Source: Salinispora oceanensis
Lineage (GTDB): Bacteria; Actinomycetota; Actinomycetes; Mycobacteriales; Micromonosporaceae
DNA: 64,000 nt
Assembly (NCBI RefSeq): GCF_000383575.1
Contig: NZ_KB911579.1
Location: 1,935,387 to 1,999,386, forward strand
Reading direction: 5' to 3'
In this document: one piece after another, positions 8,339 through 15,831 of the stretch
How the letters are laid out: every line of letters begins with the position of its first letter
Numbering within the stretch: position 1 is the first letter of the stretch
Position numbers and translations under genes: made by a program
Notes under the pieces: model-generated
What the model saw: only the letters and a program-made list of their open reading frames with translations
Database searches by the model: none
Told to the model about the DNA's origin: nothing

Positions 8339-9246
8339 TCCGGGCTGACTCTTCCTGAGCCGTGGTGGGGCGCGGCCAGCGTGGGCGTCAGCGCGGCGGC
8401 TACTTCTTCGGGGAACTCCTCGTGGACGAAGAGTTTGCCCCGCCGAACTTCGTGCAGGCGAACCTCACCCCGGAAACCGGACATCATCGCGCGCGTCCAG
8501 GCCACCGGGAAGTAGGGGTCGTCGGCACCCCAGACCAGCTGGACGGGGACGTTGATGCGGGAATGCAGGCCAGCGAGAGCGTCGAAAGCCGAGAAGTCGA
8601 AGTTCCGGGGAAACTGGCCGAAGGCCCAACGCAGATCAGCATTATCCTTGAGGGGCCGCAGAAAGAATTGCGCGAAGTCTCCGTCCAGCAGGTTTCGGTC
8701 ATGAAAGGCATCACCGAGAACGAATCGGTTTCGCCGCAGTAGTCTGATGTTCAACGCCGTCGTGAGCAGCCGCTCGAATCCGGGTAGGTGGCGGGTGGCG
8801 AACAGCAGCGAGAGGCGCCAGTGGGCCCCCTGCGGCTGCTCGGTGTCGATCAGACCCCAGGAGCGGACGCGAGGATCGCCCGCCAGGGCGCTTCGCGCGA
8901 TGAGCCCACCGCTGTCATGGCCGACAACCCCCACATCATCAAGGGCAAGGGTGTCTACGACGCGCCGTACCGCCGCCGCGTGCGTGGCGACATCGATGCG
9001 AGCGGTTTGGTCGAAGCGGCTGTCCCCTGCCCCGACGAGATCAATGATGTGACATCGAAAGTGCGGAACGAAAAACGGCAGCAGGCTCCGGAACGTTGCC
9101 CCACTAACTGGCCAACCATGCACGAAGAGCACGTCTGGCCCTTCGCCAATACTGCGAACCGCAACCTGACCTTCACCCACATCAATGAGGCGATCCGGCC
9201 GAGCGCGGAAGAAGTTGCCGGCCTGCACGACGGTAAAATCAGACAT
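8320..9246 (-). CDS. Alpha/beta-hydrolase with Asp nucleophile (epoxide hydrolase / haloalkane dehalogenase-like)
   Basis: A 308-residue cytoplasmic alpha/beta-hydrolase. HGWPVSG (residues 43-49) is the oxyanion-hole region. The nucleophile elbow is GHDSGG with Asp111, as in epoxide hydrolases and haloalkane dehalogenases rather than serine esterases. A D-D-P-Y strand and a C-terminal His in VHEEFPE can complete the triad. Substrate unknown. ATG at 9246 has AGGAG seven bases upstream; an 18-residue longer reading to 9300 lacks such a site. A dyad identical in its arms to the one before the MmyB-type regulator lies 125 bases upstream, so that regulator probably controls this gene. Confidence 0.88.
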   Translation of the reverse strand: MSDFTVVQAGNFFRARPDRLIDVGEGQVAVRSIGEGPDVLFVHGWPVSGATFRSLLPFFVPHFRCHIIDLVGAGDSRFDQTARIDVATHAAAVRRVVDTLALDDVGVVGHDSGGLIARSALAGDPRVRSWGLIDTEQPQGAHWRLSLLFATRHLPGFERLLTTALNIRLLRRNRFVLGDAFHDRNLLDGDFAQFFLRPLKDNADLRWAFGQFPRNFDFSAFDALAGLHSRINVPVQLVWGADDPYFPVAWTRAMMSGFRGEVRLHEVRRGKLFVHEEFPEEVAAALTPTLAAPHHGSGRVSPDRTMRG

Positions 9247-9370
9247 CGATTCACTCCTGTCGACATCATGTGGCTTGGCGAAGCCACCGGAGGAGAGCAC
9301 GTACCGCTACTCTCGCCGGCAGTACGCTCGTCATTACTCGACAGTGACAGCCCAATAACGCTCTGTCGAT

Positions 9371-9383
9371 TACCTGCAAGGTA
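9371..9383. promoter_or_regulatory. Putative MmyB-type regulator operator, copy 1
   Basis: TACCTGCAAGGTA, a dyad with perfect five-base arms around a three-base centre. It recurs with one centre change at 11080-11092. It lies upstream of the hydrolase gene on the minus strand. Confidence 0.6.
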
Positions 9384-10170
9384 GTGAACCCTTTTCAGCG
9401 GGAGAAGCCGTCGCGCGGGGAACAGCGTCGTCGCTCCTCATCTCACCCCCGCCCGCCTCGCCCCACCTCACCGCCGACGCCCATCACGAATCCGCTCGAG
9501 CGACTGCCGCGCCACTCACACCACGACCGCGCCCCGCCACGACCAACCGACACACGCCACGACCGACCCACGCCACGACCGACCGACCGACACACGCCAC
9601 GACCGACACACGCCACGACCGACCCACGCCACGACCGACACACACCACGACCGACCCACGCCACGACCGCGCCGCACCAGACCAACCGACCGCCACGACC
9701 AACCGACACCATTGCCGCGCCACACTGTCGAGCTGCCCCGCCCGTGCGACCGATGCCGGGGCAGCCCAAAGGTGCCCGCCATCAAGTTCCCATCAACGAC
9801 CAATCGGCCTAATCACCATCTCACCTCACCAACCCGACCGCGCCACCACAACAGAACCACAGGCACCGGCACCACCAGCACCGCCGGCAACACGGCACCA
9901 CGGCACCACCGGCCCGCACATTTCCACGCCCCATCCATGAGGGCAGCTCGACAGCACGCCGAACTCCACCTTGCCTGCGACGCACGGGGAAGGCGGCGGC
10001 CAGCTCCTCCACCATCACCTCACCCACGGAGCCGATGCAGCCGGACACCCGAGGCGCCGCGTAGAGCGACTGCCCCAGCCAGCGCGGATCGCGGCGATGT
10101 CGTAGGGAACCACTCGCTCGCCAGCAGTCCGCACCGGCGCCGACGAGCCGGAACCCACAGGGCCAGTCTG
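9384..10170. other. Long gene-poor stretch with low-complexity repeats
   Basis: No gene supported. All frames give low-complexity translations without a ribosome binding site or a recognisable domain. Bases 9510-9715 are a minisatellite (separate entry), and 9780-9950 is rich in short cac/acc runs. The region separates the hydrolase from the regulator that probably controls it. Confidence 0.6.
9510..9715. repeat. Degenerate 12-15-bp minisatellite (cacgccacgaccgac type)
   Basis: About fourteen imperfect copies of a unit like CCACGACCGACCCACG, with small insertions such as extra ccga tetramers. Base composition is almost purely A, C and G on the plus strand, with very few T. Confidence 0.85.
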
Positions 10171-10270
10171 CAGCCGGAGGCCGAGTGGCCCAGCCGGAGG
10201 CCGAGTGGTCCAGCCGGAGGCCGAGTGGTCCAGCCGGCAGCCGAGTGGTCAGCCGGAGGCCGAGCGCCGG
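10171..10270. repeat. 20-bp tandem repeat at the 3' end of the regulator gene
   Basis: Five adjacent 20-base units of the form CAGCCGGAGGCCGAGTGGTC; the fifth lacks its first base and is diverged at the end. The regulator gene (minus strand) ends inside this array: its stop codon and last residues come from the fourth-fifth units. Confidence 0.88.
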
Positions 10271-11079
10271 CTTCTCAGTTCTCGCCCGGTCTCCTCGTCG
10301 GCGGGATAGAACGACTCGATCGACAGCTCGGAGAGGGTTACGTCCAACGGCGTACCAAAGGTTGCCACCGTGGTGAAGAGGTTGAGCACTCGGCCGCCCC
10401 GTCGTAGCCGCACCGGCACCACGATGCCGTTGGGCTCCGGGCCACCCGCATAGGCTTCGCCGCCGGGGTAGCCACGCAGCTCCTCCTCAAGGTCAGCCAA
10501 CTCGGGGTCGCCACTGAACTCCACCTGCCGGCTCAGCCGATGCAGTAGGTGCCACCGCCACTCACCCAGGTTCACGATGTGTGGGGCCAGCCCTTCCGGA
10601 TGCAGACTCGCCCGAAGGACGTTCGCCGGTGGTACGAGCAACTCGGGTGCCACCAGCTCGGTAAGCACCGACAGGCTCTCGTTGGCCGCTACCAGGTTCC
10701 AGCCCCGGTCAACGACGACGGCGGGATACGGTTCGTGCCCATCGAGCACCTGCCGGATGGCGGAGCGGATGACACTCATGGGCGGAGCGTCCAGCGAGTT
10801 CTCCGAATAGACCGGCGCAAATCCGGCAGCCAGCAGTAACCGGTTCCGCTCCCGCAACGCCAGGTCCAGCCGGTCCGCCAGCTGCAAAACCATCTCCCGG
10901 CTCGGTGCGGAGCGGCCGGTCTCCAGGAAGCTGAGGTGCCGGGTGGAGATGTCGGCTCGGATGGAGAGCTCCAGCTGGCTGAGTCGGCGCCGACGACGCC
11001 AGTCCCGCAGCATCACCCCAACGGCCGGTCTCGTGACGGTCATCCAAGCATCGTCCGTCGCCGACTTCTCGCTGTCCAT
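10249..11079 (-). CDS. XRE-family regulator, MmyB type
   Basis: A 276-residue DNA-binding protein. An N-terminal helix-turn-helix (about residues 20-75) contains RRRLSQLELS and ISTRHLSFLETGRSAPS. The rest is the MmyB-like ligand-binding region, with PAVVVDRGWNLVAAN and a NLFTTVATFGTPLDVTLSELSIESFYPAD end typical of this family. ATG at 11079 directly abuts the dyad at 11080-11092, so the protein probably represses its own synthesis. An alternative ATG is 11043. It sits 41 bases downstream of the P450 gene on the same strand. The C-terminus runs into a tandem repeat and may have been replaced by it. Confidence 0.88.
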   Translation of the reverse strand: MDSEKSATDDAWMTVTRPAVGVMLRDWRRRRRLSQLELSIRADISTRHLSFLETGRSAPSREMVLQLADRLDLALRERNRLLLAAGFAPVYSENSLDAPPMSVIRSAIRQVLDGHEPYPAVVVDRGWNLVAANESLSVLTELVAPELLVPPANVLRASLHPEGLAPHIVNLGEWRWHLLHRLSRQVEFSGDPELADLEEELRGYPGGEAYAGGPEPNGIVVPVRLRRGGRVLNLFTTVATFGTPLDVTLSELSIESFYPADEETGRELRSRRSASG

Positions 11080-11092
11080 TACCTGCGAGGTA
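11080..11092. promoter_or_regulatory. Putative MmyB-type regulator operator, copy 2
   Basis: TACCTGCGAGGTA, matching 9371-9383 except for the centre base. It lies immediately before the regulator's ATG and overlaps its ribosome binding site, between the P450 stop and the regulator start. Confidence 0.6.
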
Positions 11093-11120
11093 GGGCCCGC
11101 ACGGGCCAACCCGGGCTCTA

Positions 11121-12269
11121 CTACCAGGTGACCAGGAGTTCGGCCGGGCCATGCGTGCGGAACGTCGGCCGCCACCGGACCGGCGCCCCGGGTGCGGCGA
11201 GTGCCAGGCTGGGCAGCCGCCGGGCCAGTACGGTGATCGCTTCCTCGGCCTCGACCCGGGCCAGGGCCGCACCGAGGCAAAAGTGGGGGCCGTTGCCGAA
11301 GGCGAGCCGCGCGGAGTTTCCATCCGTCCCCCGGGTGGCGGCGGCGATACTCAGCAGCACGGTGTCGCCGGCCGGAATCGTGGCGCCCCCGATGGTCATC
11401 TCCTCGATGGGGAAGCGACGGATGGCGGCGGGTGCGGGCGGTTCGAGGCGCAGCGTCTCCTCGATCGCCTCGGAAGCCCGCGCCCCACGGAGGCTGCCAT
11501 GGCCAAGTAGGCGCAGCACGGTCGAGGCGATCAGGTTGGCGGTGTTCTCGTACCCGGCGAACAGGATCAGGAAGGCCAGTGAGGTCAGTTCGTCCCGGGT
11601 TAACCGGTCCCCCTCCTGTTCGGTGGCGACCAAGGCGCTAAGCAGGTCGTCCCCGGGTCGCTGTCGCTTCGCCTCGATCAGGTTGACGACGTAGCCGTGC
11701 AGTTCGACGACCGCCTGCCGGATGGCGTCCCGGTCCGGTGGGTAGCTGGTGAGCATCGTGTCGGTCCAGGCCCGGAGATCGGTGCGCCTGGCTTCCGGTA
11801 CGCCCAGCAGGTCGGCGATGACCTGGACAGAGAGCGGCGTGCAGTAGCCGGTGACCAGGTCGACGGGGCTGCCCGTGGCGACCACCGTGTCCACGAGTTC
11901 TTCGGCGGTTCGTTCGATCCGGGGACGCAGTGCGGCGACCCGCTGTGGGCTGAAGGCCGGGCCGACCAGGCGGCGCAGTCGGGTGTGATCGGGTGCGTCC
12001 AGGTTGAGCAGGTTCGCGTCGAGGGCCGGCGGCAGCGCGAATCCGGACCAGCCGCCCCGGCTGTGCTTTCGGTTGAGGGCCAGGCGGGGGTCGGCCAGCG
12101 CCCGGGAGACCAGTTCCGGGCTGGTGACCAGCCAGGCCAATGAAGTATCCGGCAGCAGCACCTGATGCACGTCGCCGGTCTTTCGAAGCTGGTCGTACTC
12201 CTGCCCGAGTCGCGCGCCGGAACGGGGAATCGGGGCCGGTTCCGCCCGCATCGGTTGGTCTTGGGACAT
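11121..12269 (-). CDS. Cytochrome P450 with a shortened meander region
   Basis: A 382-residue class I bacterial P450, a heme monooxygenase needing ferredoxin partners not seen here. The I-helix motif is AGYENT, the K-helix ExxR is ETLRLEPP, and the heme loop is FGNGPHFCLG with ligand Cys331. Between VLLSIAAATRG and NSARLAFG the usual N-R-D-P...F-P-D-P-x-R-F stretch is almost absent; about 15 residues appear to have been lost in frame. Enzymes normally use this segment for folding and K-helix contacts, so activity is uncertain. I chose ATG 12269 because the upstream extension to 12332 is not P450-like; no strong Shine-Dalgarno is seen. Confidence 0.88.
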   Translation of the reverse strand: MSQDQPMRAEPAPIPRSGARLGQEYDQLRKTGDVHQVLLPDTSLAWLVTSPELVSRALADPRLALNRKHSRGGWSGFALPPALDANLLNLDAPDHTRLRRLVGPAFSPQRVAALRPRIERTAEELVDTVVATGSPVDLVTGYCTPLSVQVIADLLGVPEARRTDLRAWTDTMLTSYPPDRDAIRQAVVELHGYVVNLIEAKRQRPGDDLLSALVATEQEGDRLTRDELTSLAFLILFAGYENTANLIASTVLRLLGHGSLRGARASEAIEETLRLEPPAPAAIRRFPIEEMTIGGATIPAGDTVLLSIAAATRGTDGNSARLAFGNGPHFCLGAALARVEAEEAITVLARRLPSLALAAPGAPVRWRPTFRTHGPAELLVTW

Positions 12270-12343
12270 CACGCCAGAGTAGCGGCGATCCACTGACAGT
12301 CCGAAGTGGCATGAGGCCGGTCGGCGAGTCAACGTGGGTGGAA

Positions 12344-12382
12344 GCTCGGCGAGTTGAACTGGGTCAGCTCAGCTCGCCGAGC
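12344..12382 (-). terminator. Hairpin after the RNHCP genes
   Basis: Perfect ten-base stem GCTCGGCGAG / CTCGCCGAGC with a 19-base loop, 45 bases past the stop of the downstream RNHCP gene and before the P450 start. Confidence 0.6.
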
Positions 12383-12426
12383 CCACTCCGCCGGTAGACC
12401 TCAGCGGTCAGGTGCCGATCGGACGA

Positions 12427-12858
12427 TCACGGTACGAGAAACACGCGCCGGGCGATGCCGGGATCCCGCAACGGCTTCACCGCCAACCGTACGAGGATCA
12501 GTGCGTTGTCGTCGCCGGCGATCCGGTTGGCGCTGAGCTCACCGCAGGAGCGGCACTGGTGAATGATCATCCATTCGCCGTCGGGCCGCACCGACATGCT
12601 CAACGCTTCCATCCGACCACGGCAGCTCGCGGCTCGGTCGCCGGGTATTCGCCGGTCCACGTGCAGACTGGCCAGACAGTTCGGGCAGTGATTGCGGTGC
12701 GTGGTGCCGGGCGCGTCGGACGACACGTCCAGCCGGCAGCCCACGCATCGGAAGTCGTTCGCCCGATGCCCACCCTGACGGTGGAGAACGTCCTTGTGTC
12801 GCTGTGGCCGCCGGTTGGCCCGTGCCCGCTCGTGCGCGCTTCTGCTCCGCCTTGGCAT
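12427..12858 (-). CDS. RNHCP-domain zinc-binding protein (paralogue 1)
   Basis: A 143-residue protein with a basic N-terminus and an RNHCP domain: FRCVGCRLDV, RNHCPNCLASLHVD, a later CRGRM and HQCRSCGEL. The paired CxxC motifs should bind zinc. The biological role of RNHCP proteins is unknown to me. GGAGG lies eight bases before the ATG. It follows its paralogue by 20 bases on the same strand and the two are about the same length, so a tandem duplication in one operon is likely. The extra basic N-terminus (SRSAHERARANRRPQRHK) distinguishes it from the second copy. Confidence 0.85.
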   Translation of the reverse strand: MPRRSRSAHERARANRRPQRHKDVLHRQGGHRANDFRCVGCRLDVSSDAPGTTHRNHCPNCLASLHVDRRIPGDRAASCRGRMEALSMSVRPDGEWMIIHQCRSCGELSANRIAGDDNALILVRLAVKPLRDPGIARRVFLVP

Positions 12859-12878
12859 CGTCGATACCTCCAGTCGAT

Positions 12879-13262
12879 TCAGAGGTCGCCGAAGGTCTCG
12901 AGCGGGAACGAGGGCTGCGCCAGTGGTCGCACGGCGATACGCATCAGGATGAGCTGGTTGTCGTCGGCGCAGATGGGGCTGGAGGTCAGCTCATCGCAGC
13001 GTACGCAGCGGTGGATGACCATCCAGTCGCCGGTGCGGAGCACGGCGATGGCGATCGGCGACATCCTGCTCTGACAGTCACTGGGACCGCCCTCGACGTG
13101 ATCGTGAACGTGCTGGGAGTGCAGACAGGACGGGCAGTGATTGCGCCGGATGCCGTCTCCGGCGGCGGCGGACACGGTGAGGCCGCACCGAACGCAGGAG
13201 AACGTGTCGATCTTCAGGATGTTCTGCGACGTACGCGAGAGAGTCTTCTTGGTGTTGGACAC
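12879..13262 (-). CDS. RNHCP-domain zinc-binding protein (paralogue 2)
   Basis: A 127-residue RNHCP protein: FSCVRCGLTV, RRNHCPSCLHSQHVHDH, DCQSRM and HRCVRCDEL carry the four cysteine clusters expected of a compact zinc fold. GTG at 13262 is chosen because AAGGAG lies eight bases upstream; a longer reading adds only an improbable leader. First gene of a two-gene operon with the RNHCP paralogue downstream. Function unknown. Confidence 0.85.
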   Translation of the reverse strand: MSNTKKTLSRTSQNILKIDTFSCVRCGLTVSAAAGDGIRRNHCPSCLHSQHVHDHVEGGPSDCQSRMSPIAIAVLRTGDWMVIHRCVRCDELTSSPICADDNQLILMRIAVRPLAQPSFPLETFGDL

Positions 13263-13618
13263 CCGGGGTGCTCCTTGCTGAGATGTCGTTAGGGACAGCA
13301 AGAGCAGGCCGAGCAAGCCTCGCACCGACCCGTCGTGGCATACGCGGGCCGAGCATGGGTGGCTGAGTCAGGCACCGGAAGAGTCCGGTCACTTACCGCT
13401 CGGAAGGAGCGGTATCGGGAACTGCGGACTACTGGACGGTGCAGCGAGGCGCGCTCGGCGCGGGCTGGATCATAAAATCTCTCTCCCAGGGCAGCGGCCT
13501 AGAGCAGGGGAAACGGAACTTCGTCAGGGTAGGCAGCCCACACCGCCGCTGTCACCCGGATTATCGAGCACCCCAGCGCATCCCCACGATCTGGCCCCAC
13601 GGGAGACCGGCTCACAGA
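13263..13618. other. Intergenic region upstream of the RNHCP operon
   Basis: About 355 bases between the RNHCP start and the DeoR-type gene stop (both minus strand). It should contain the RNHCP promoter; no clear -35/-10 pair, small gene or hairpin was found. Confidence 0.45.
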
Positions 13619-14377
13619 TCACACCTGGCGTACGGCAACACCGAGGGCTTTCAGGGCGTCCACCTCCTCGTGGGGGGCGTCGTCGGTGGTCACGACGGCG
13701 TGCAGCGCAGCGGCGGGAGCGACCAGGGCGAGGGCGGTACGGGAGAGTTTGGCCGCCTCGGCTACCACGATGACGCGGTGGGCCGCGGCTATCGCGGCGC
13801 GCTTGATCGCGGCGTCAGCCAGGTCGTACGCGGTCAGCCCGTTGGCGGCGGTCAGGCCGCAGCAGCCGACGATCGCGGTGTCGAAGCGCAGCGCGGCGAG
13901 GGATGCCTCCGCCAGGGGGCCGGTCAGCGCCAACTCGCCGGGGCGGGGCTCCCCACCAGGCAGGAGCAGCCTCAGTTGGGGTGCACCGACGAGGGCGCTG
14001 GTCGCGTGCAAGGACAGCGGCATGACGGTCAGGCGGCGGCGGGCCAGTGCGCGGGCCACCGCGAGGCAGGTGGTGCCGGCGTCGATGACGACCGCCTCGC
14101 CGTCCGCGATCATCTCGGCTACCGCCGCGCCGATTCGTTGTTTGACCTCCACGCCGTCGCTCGCCCGAAGCGCGAACGGGGGTTCGTCGCCGCGCAGCAG
14201 CACGCTTCTGGCCCCGCCCCGGTAGCGCTCGAGCAGGCCCTGCTCGGCCAGGAGCTCCAGGTCCCGACGGACGGTCATCTCCGAGGTGCCGGTCTGCTCC
14301 GCCAGCTCCGCGACGCTGAGCTGGCCGGCCCGGCGTACGGCATCGGTGATCTGTCGGTGTCGGTCCACGCTCGCCAT
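13619..14377 (-). CDS. DeoR-family transcriptional regulator
   Basis: A 252-residue regulator. Residues ~5-55 form the DeoR helix-turn-helix (VAELAEQTGTSEMTVRRDL, LLERYRGGA). The C-terminal sugar-isomerase-like sensor has VIDAGTTCLAVA, LLPGGEPRPGELALTG and DTAIVGCCGL. Such proteins usually sense a phosphorylated sugar. The gene is divergent from an MFS transporter whose start lies 51 bases away, with an inverted repeat in between, so it probably controls both. ATG 14377 is preferred to GTG 14392, which would place the operator in the coding region; the Shine-Dalgarno (AGGGGG) is very close to the ATG. Confidence 0.9.
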   Translation of the reverse strand: MASVDRHRQITDAVRRAGQLSVAELAEQTGTSEMTVRRDLELLAEQGLLERYRGGARSVLLRGDEPPFALRASDGVEVKQRIGAAVAEMIADGEAVVIDAGTTCLAVARALARRRLTVMPLSLHATSALVGAPQLRLLLPGGEPRPGELALTGPLAEASLAALRFDTAIVGCCGLTAANGLTAYDLADAAIKRAAIAAAHRVIVVAEAAKLSRTALALVAPAAALHAVVTTDDAPHEEVDALKALGVAVRQV

Positions 14378-14384
14378 CCCCCTA

Positions 14385-14405
14385 TTGAACACCAGTTGCG
14401 TTCAA
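14385..14405. promoter_or_regulatory. Putative DeoR-family operator
   Basis: TTGAAC and GTTCAA form a perfect inverted repeat with a nine-base spacer in the short gap between the divergent regulator and transporter genes. Confidence 0.5.
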
Positions 14406-14428
14406 ATTTCGAGGTCCGAACAAAAAAG

Positions 14429-15688
14429 ATGTTTGCTATGTTCGCTCGCATGTTTGAATCGCTACGGGCGGCCCGGCTGGCCACCTTCGCCTACTTCACC
14501 CTCAACGGCTTCATCCTGGGGATCTGGGTCGTCCATATCCCGGTCATCGAGCACCGGGCCGGCGTCAGCCACGCCACACTCGGCTGGCTCCTGCTACTCC
14601 TCGGTGCCGGCGCCTTCGTCGGGATGCACGTCGTGGGACCCCTCACCGACCGCTTCGGCGCGCGTCGGATCGTCCCGCTGAGCGCGGCCCTGTGCAGCGC
14701 GACGCTGATCCCGCCCGCCTTCGCTGGGAACGCCGGGGCACTGGGCCTGGCACTACTGGTGCTGGGTATCGGCAACGGCTGCCTGGACGTCAGCATGAAC
14801 GCCCACGCGGTGCAGGTCGAGGCCGGCTACAAGCGCCCGATCATGTCCGCGTTCCACGCCATGTTCTCCGTCGGCGGCGTCCTCGCCGCGCTGGTCGGCG
14901 CACGGACCCTCAGCTGGGACTGGAGCCCAACCACCACGCTGGCCACGGTCAGCCTCCTCGGCCTGGCAGCCACCGCCGTCGCCGCACCCGCACTGCTGTC
15001 GTTGCCGACGAAGACCGGCGCACGGACCCCAGCTAGCGCCACCAGGAGCCGCCGGGCCAAAACTCCCCTGCGCATCTGGGCGCTCGCCGGGCTCGCACTG
15101 ATCCTGATGCTCACCGAAGGCGTCGCCAACGACTGGAGCACGTTGTCCCTGCGCGACGCGTTCGACGCCCCCGCCGCCACCGCCGCGCTCGCCTACGGCG
15201 CCTTCGCCGCCGCCATGACGATTGGACGCTTCCTCACCGACACCATCGCCGCCCGCTTCGGCCCGGTGGCCATCGTCCGGTACGGCTCTGCGCTGGCTGC
15301 GCTCGCCCTCACCACCATCGCGCTCGCGCCGTCGATCCCACTCGCTCTCGCCGGGTGGACGCTGCTCGGAATCGGCCTCTCCGGCGCCGTCCCGCAGCTC
15401 TTCAGCGCGGCCGGTCACACCGACCCGGATGCTGCCGGCACCAACGTCTCCCGCGTCGCGGGCCTCGGGTACCTCGGCATGCTCGGCGGACCCGCCGTCA
15501 TCGGGCCGCTCACCCAGCTGATGCCCCTGAACTACACGTTCGTCCTGCCCGCGGCCCTCTGCCTGGTCGCCGCGCTCGTGGCCCATGTCCTTCACCCCCG
15601 AGCGGGAGAGCCCCGGCTCGACATCGAGGTTCCGCAGCCGGCCACCGCCCGATCGATAGCGAACGGGCCCGGGGTGCAGCGAAGCTGA
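14429..15688 (+). CDS. MFS transporter
   Basis: A 419-residue major facilitator with about 12 hydrophobic segments. The loop 2-3 signature is GPLTDRFGARR near residue 70, and its second-half counterpart is FLTDTIAARFG. Overall pattern resembles the YbjJ-like sugar/drug efflux group; the substrate is unknown. Three in-frame ATGs (14429, 14438, 14450) are possible; the first was used although the Shine-Dalgarno (GAGG) is 14 bases away. The gene is divergent from the DeoR-type regulator, which suggests sugar-linked control. Confidence 0.88.
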   Translation: MFAMFARMFESLRAARLATFAYFTLNGFILGIWVVHIPVIEHRAGVSHATLGWLLLLLGAGAFVGMHVVGPLTDRFGARRIVPLSAALCSATLIPPAFAGNAGALGLALLVLGIGNGCLDVSMNAHAVQVEAGYKRPIMSAFHAMFSVGGVLAALVGARTLSWDWSPTTTLATVSLLGLAATAVAAPALLSLPTKTGARTPASATRSRRAKTPLRIWALAGLALILMLTEGVANDWSTLSLRDAFDAPAATAALAYGAFAAAMTIGRFLTDTIAARFGPVAIVRYGSALAALALTTIALAPSIPLALAGWTLLGIGLSGAVPQLFSAAGHTDPDAAGTNVSRVAGLGYLGMLGGPAVIGPLTQLMPLNYTFVLPAALCLVAALVAHVLHPRAGEPRLDIEVPQPATARSIANGPGVQRS

Positions 15689-15712
15689 GAGCTGTTTAGA
15701 TAATCCTCTAGG

Positions 15713-15768
15713 TTGACAGTCTTCAAATCAGAGAGCAGACTAGAGCTTGCTTCGAGAAGCATCTAGAC
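15713..15768 (+). promoter_or_regulatory. Promoter/operator of the ArsI/CadI-like gene
   Basis: TTGACA at 15713-15718 is a good -35 box. An imperfect dyad follows at 15740-15766, with outer arms CTAGA/TCTAG and inner GCTTCGAGAAGC. Position and symmetry fit an ArsR-type metal repressor site, but no such regulator is adjacent. The -10 box is unclear. Confidence 0.5.
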
Positions 15769-15831
15769 AGCCAAGCCGGCGTCGTACCACCACGCCGACA
15801 ACCAGATGATCGAACCCACAGGAGGAAAACC

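Noticed and set aside
9510-9715. CRISPR array
   Set aside because: Units are short, adjacent and degenerate, with no unique spacers and no cas genes nearby.
9443-9812. Val/Arg/Gly-rich and Arg/Pro/Thr-rich frames over the minisatellite
   Set aside because: Open only because the repeat lacks stops; no Shine-Dalgarno or conserved start.
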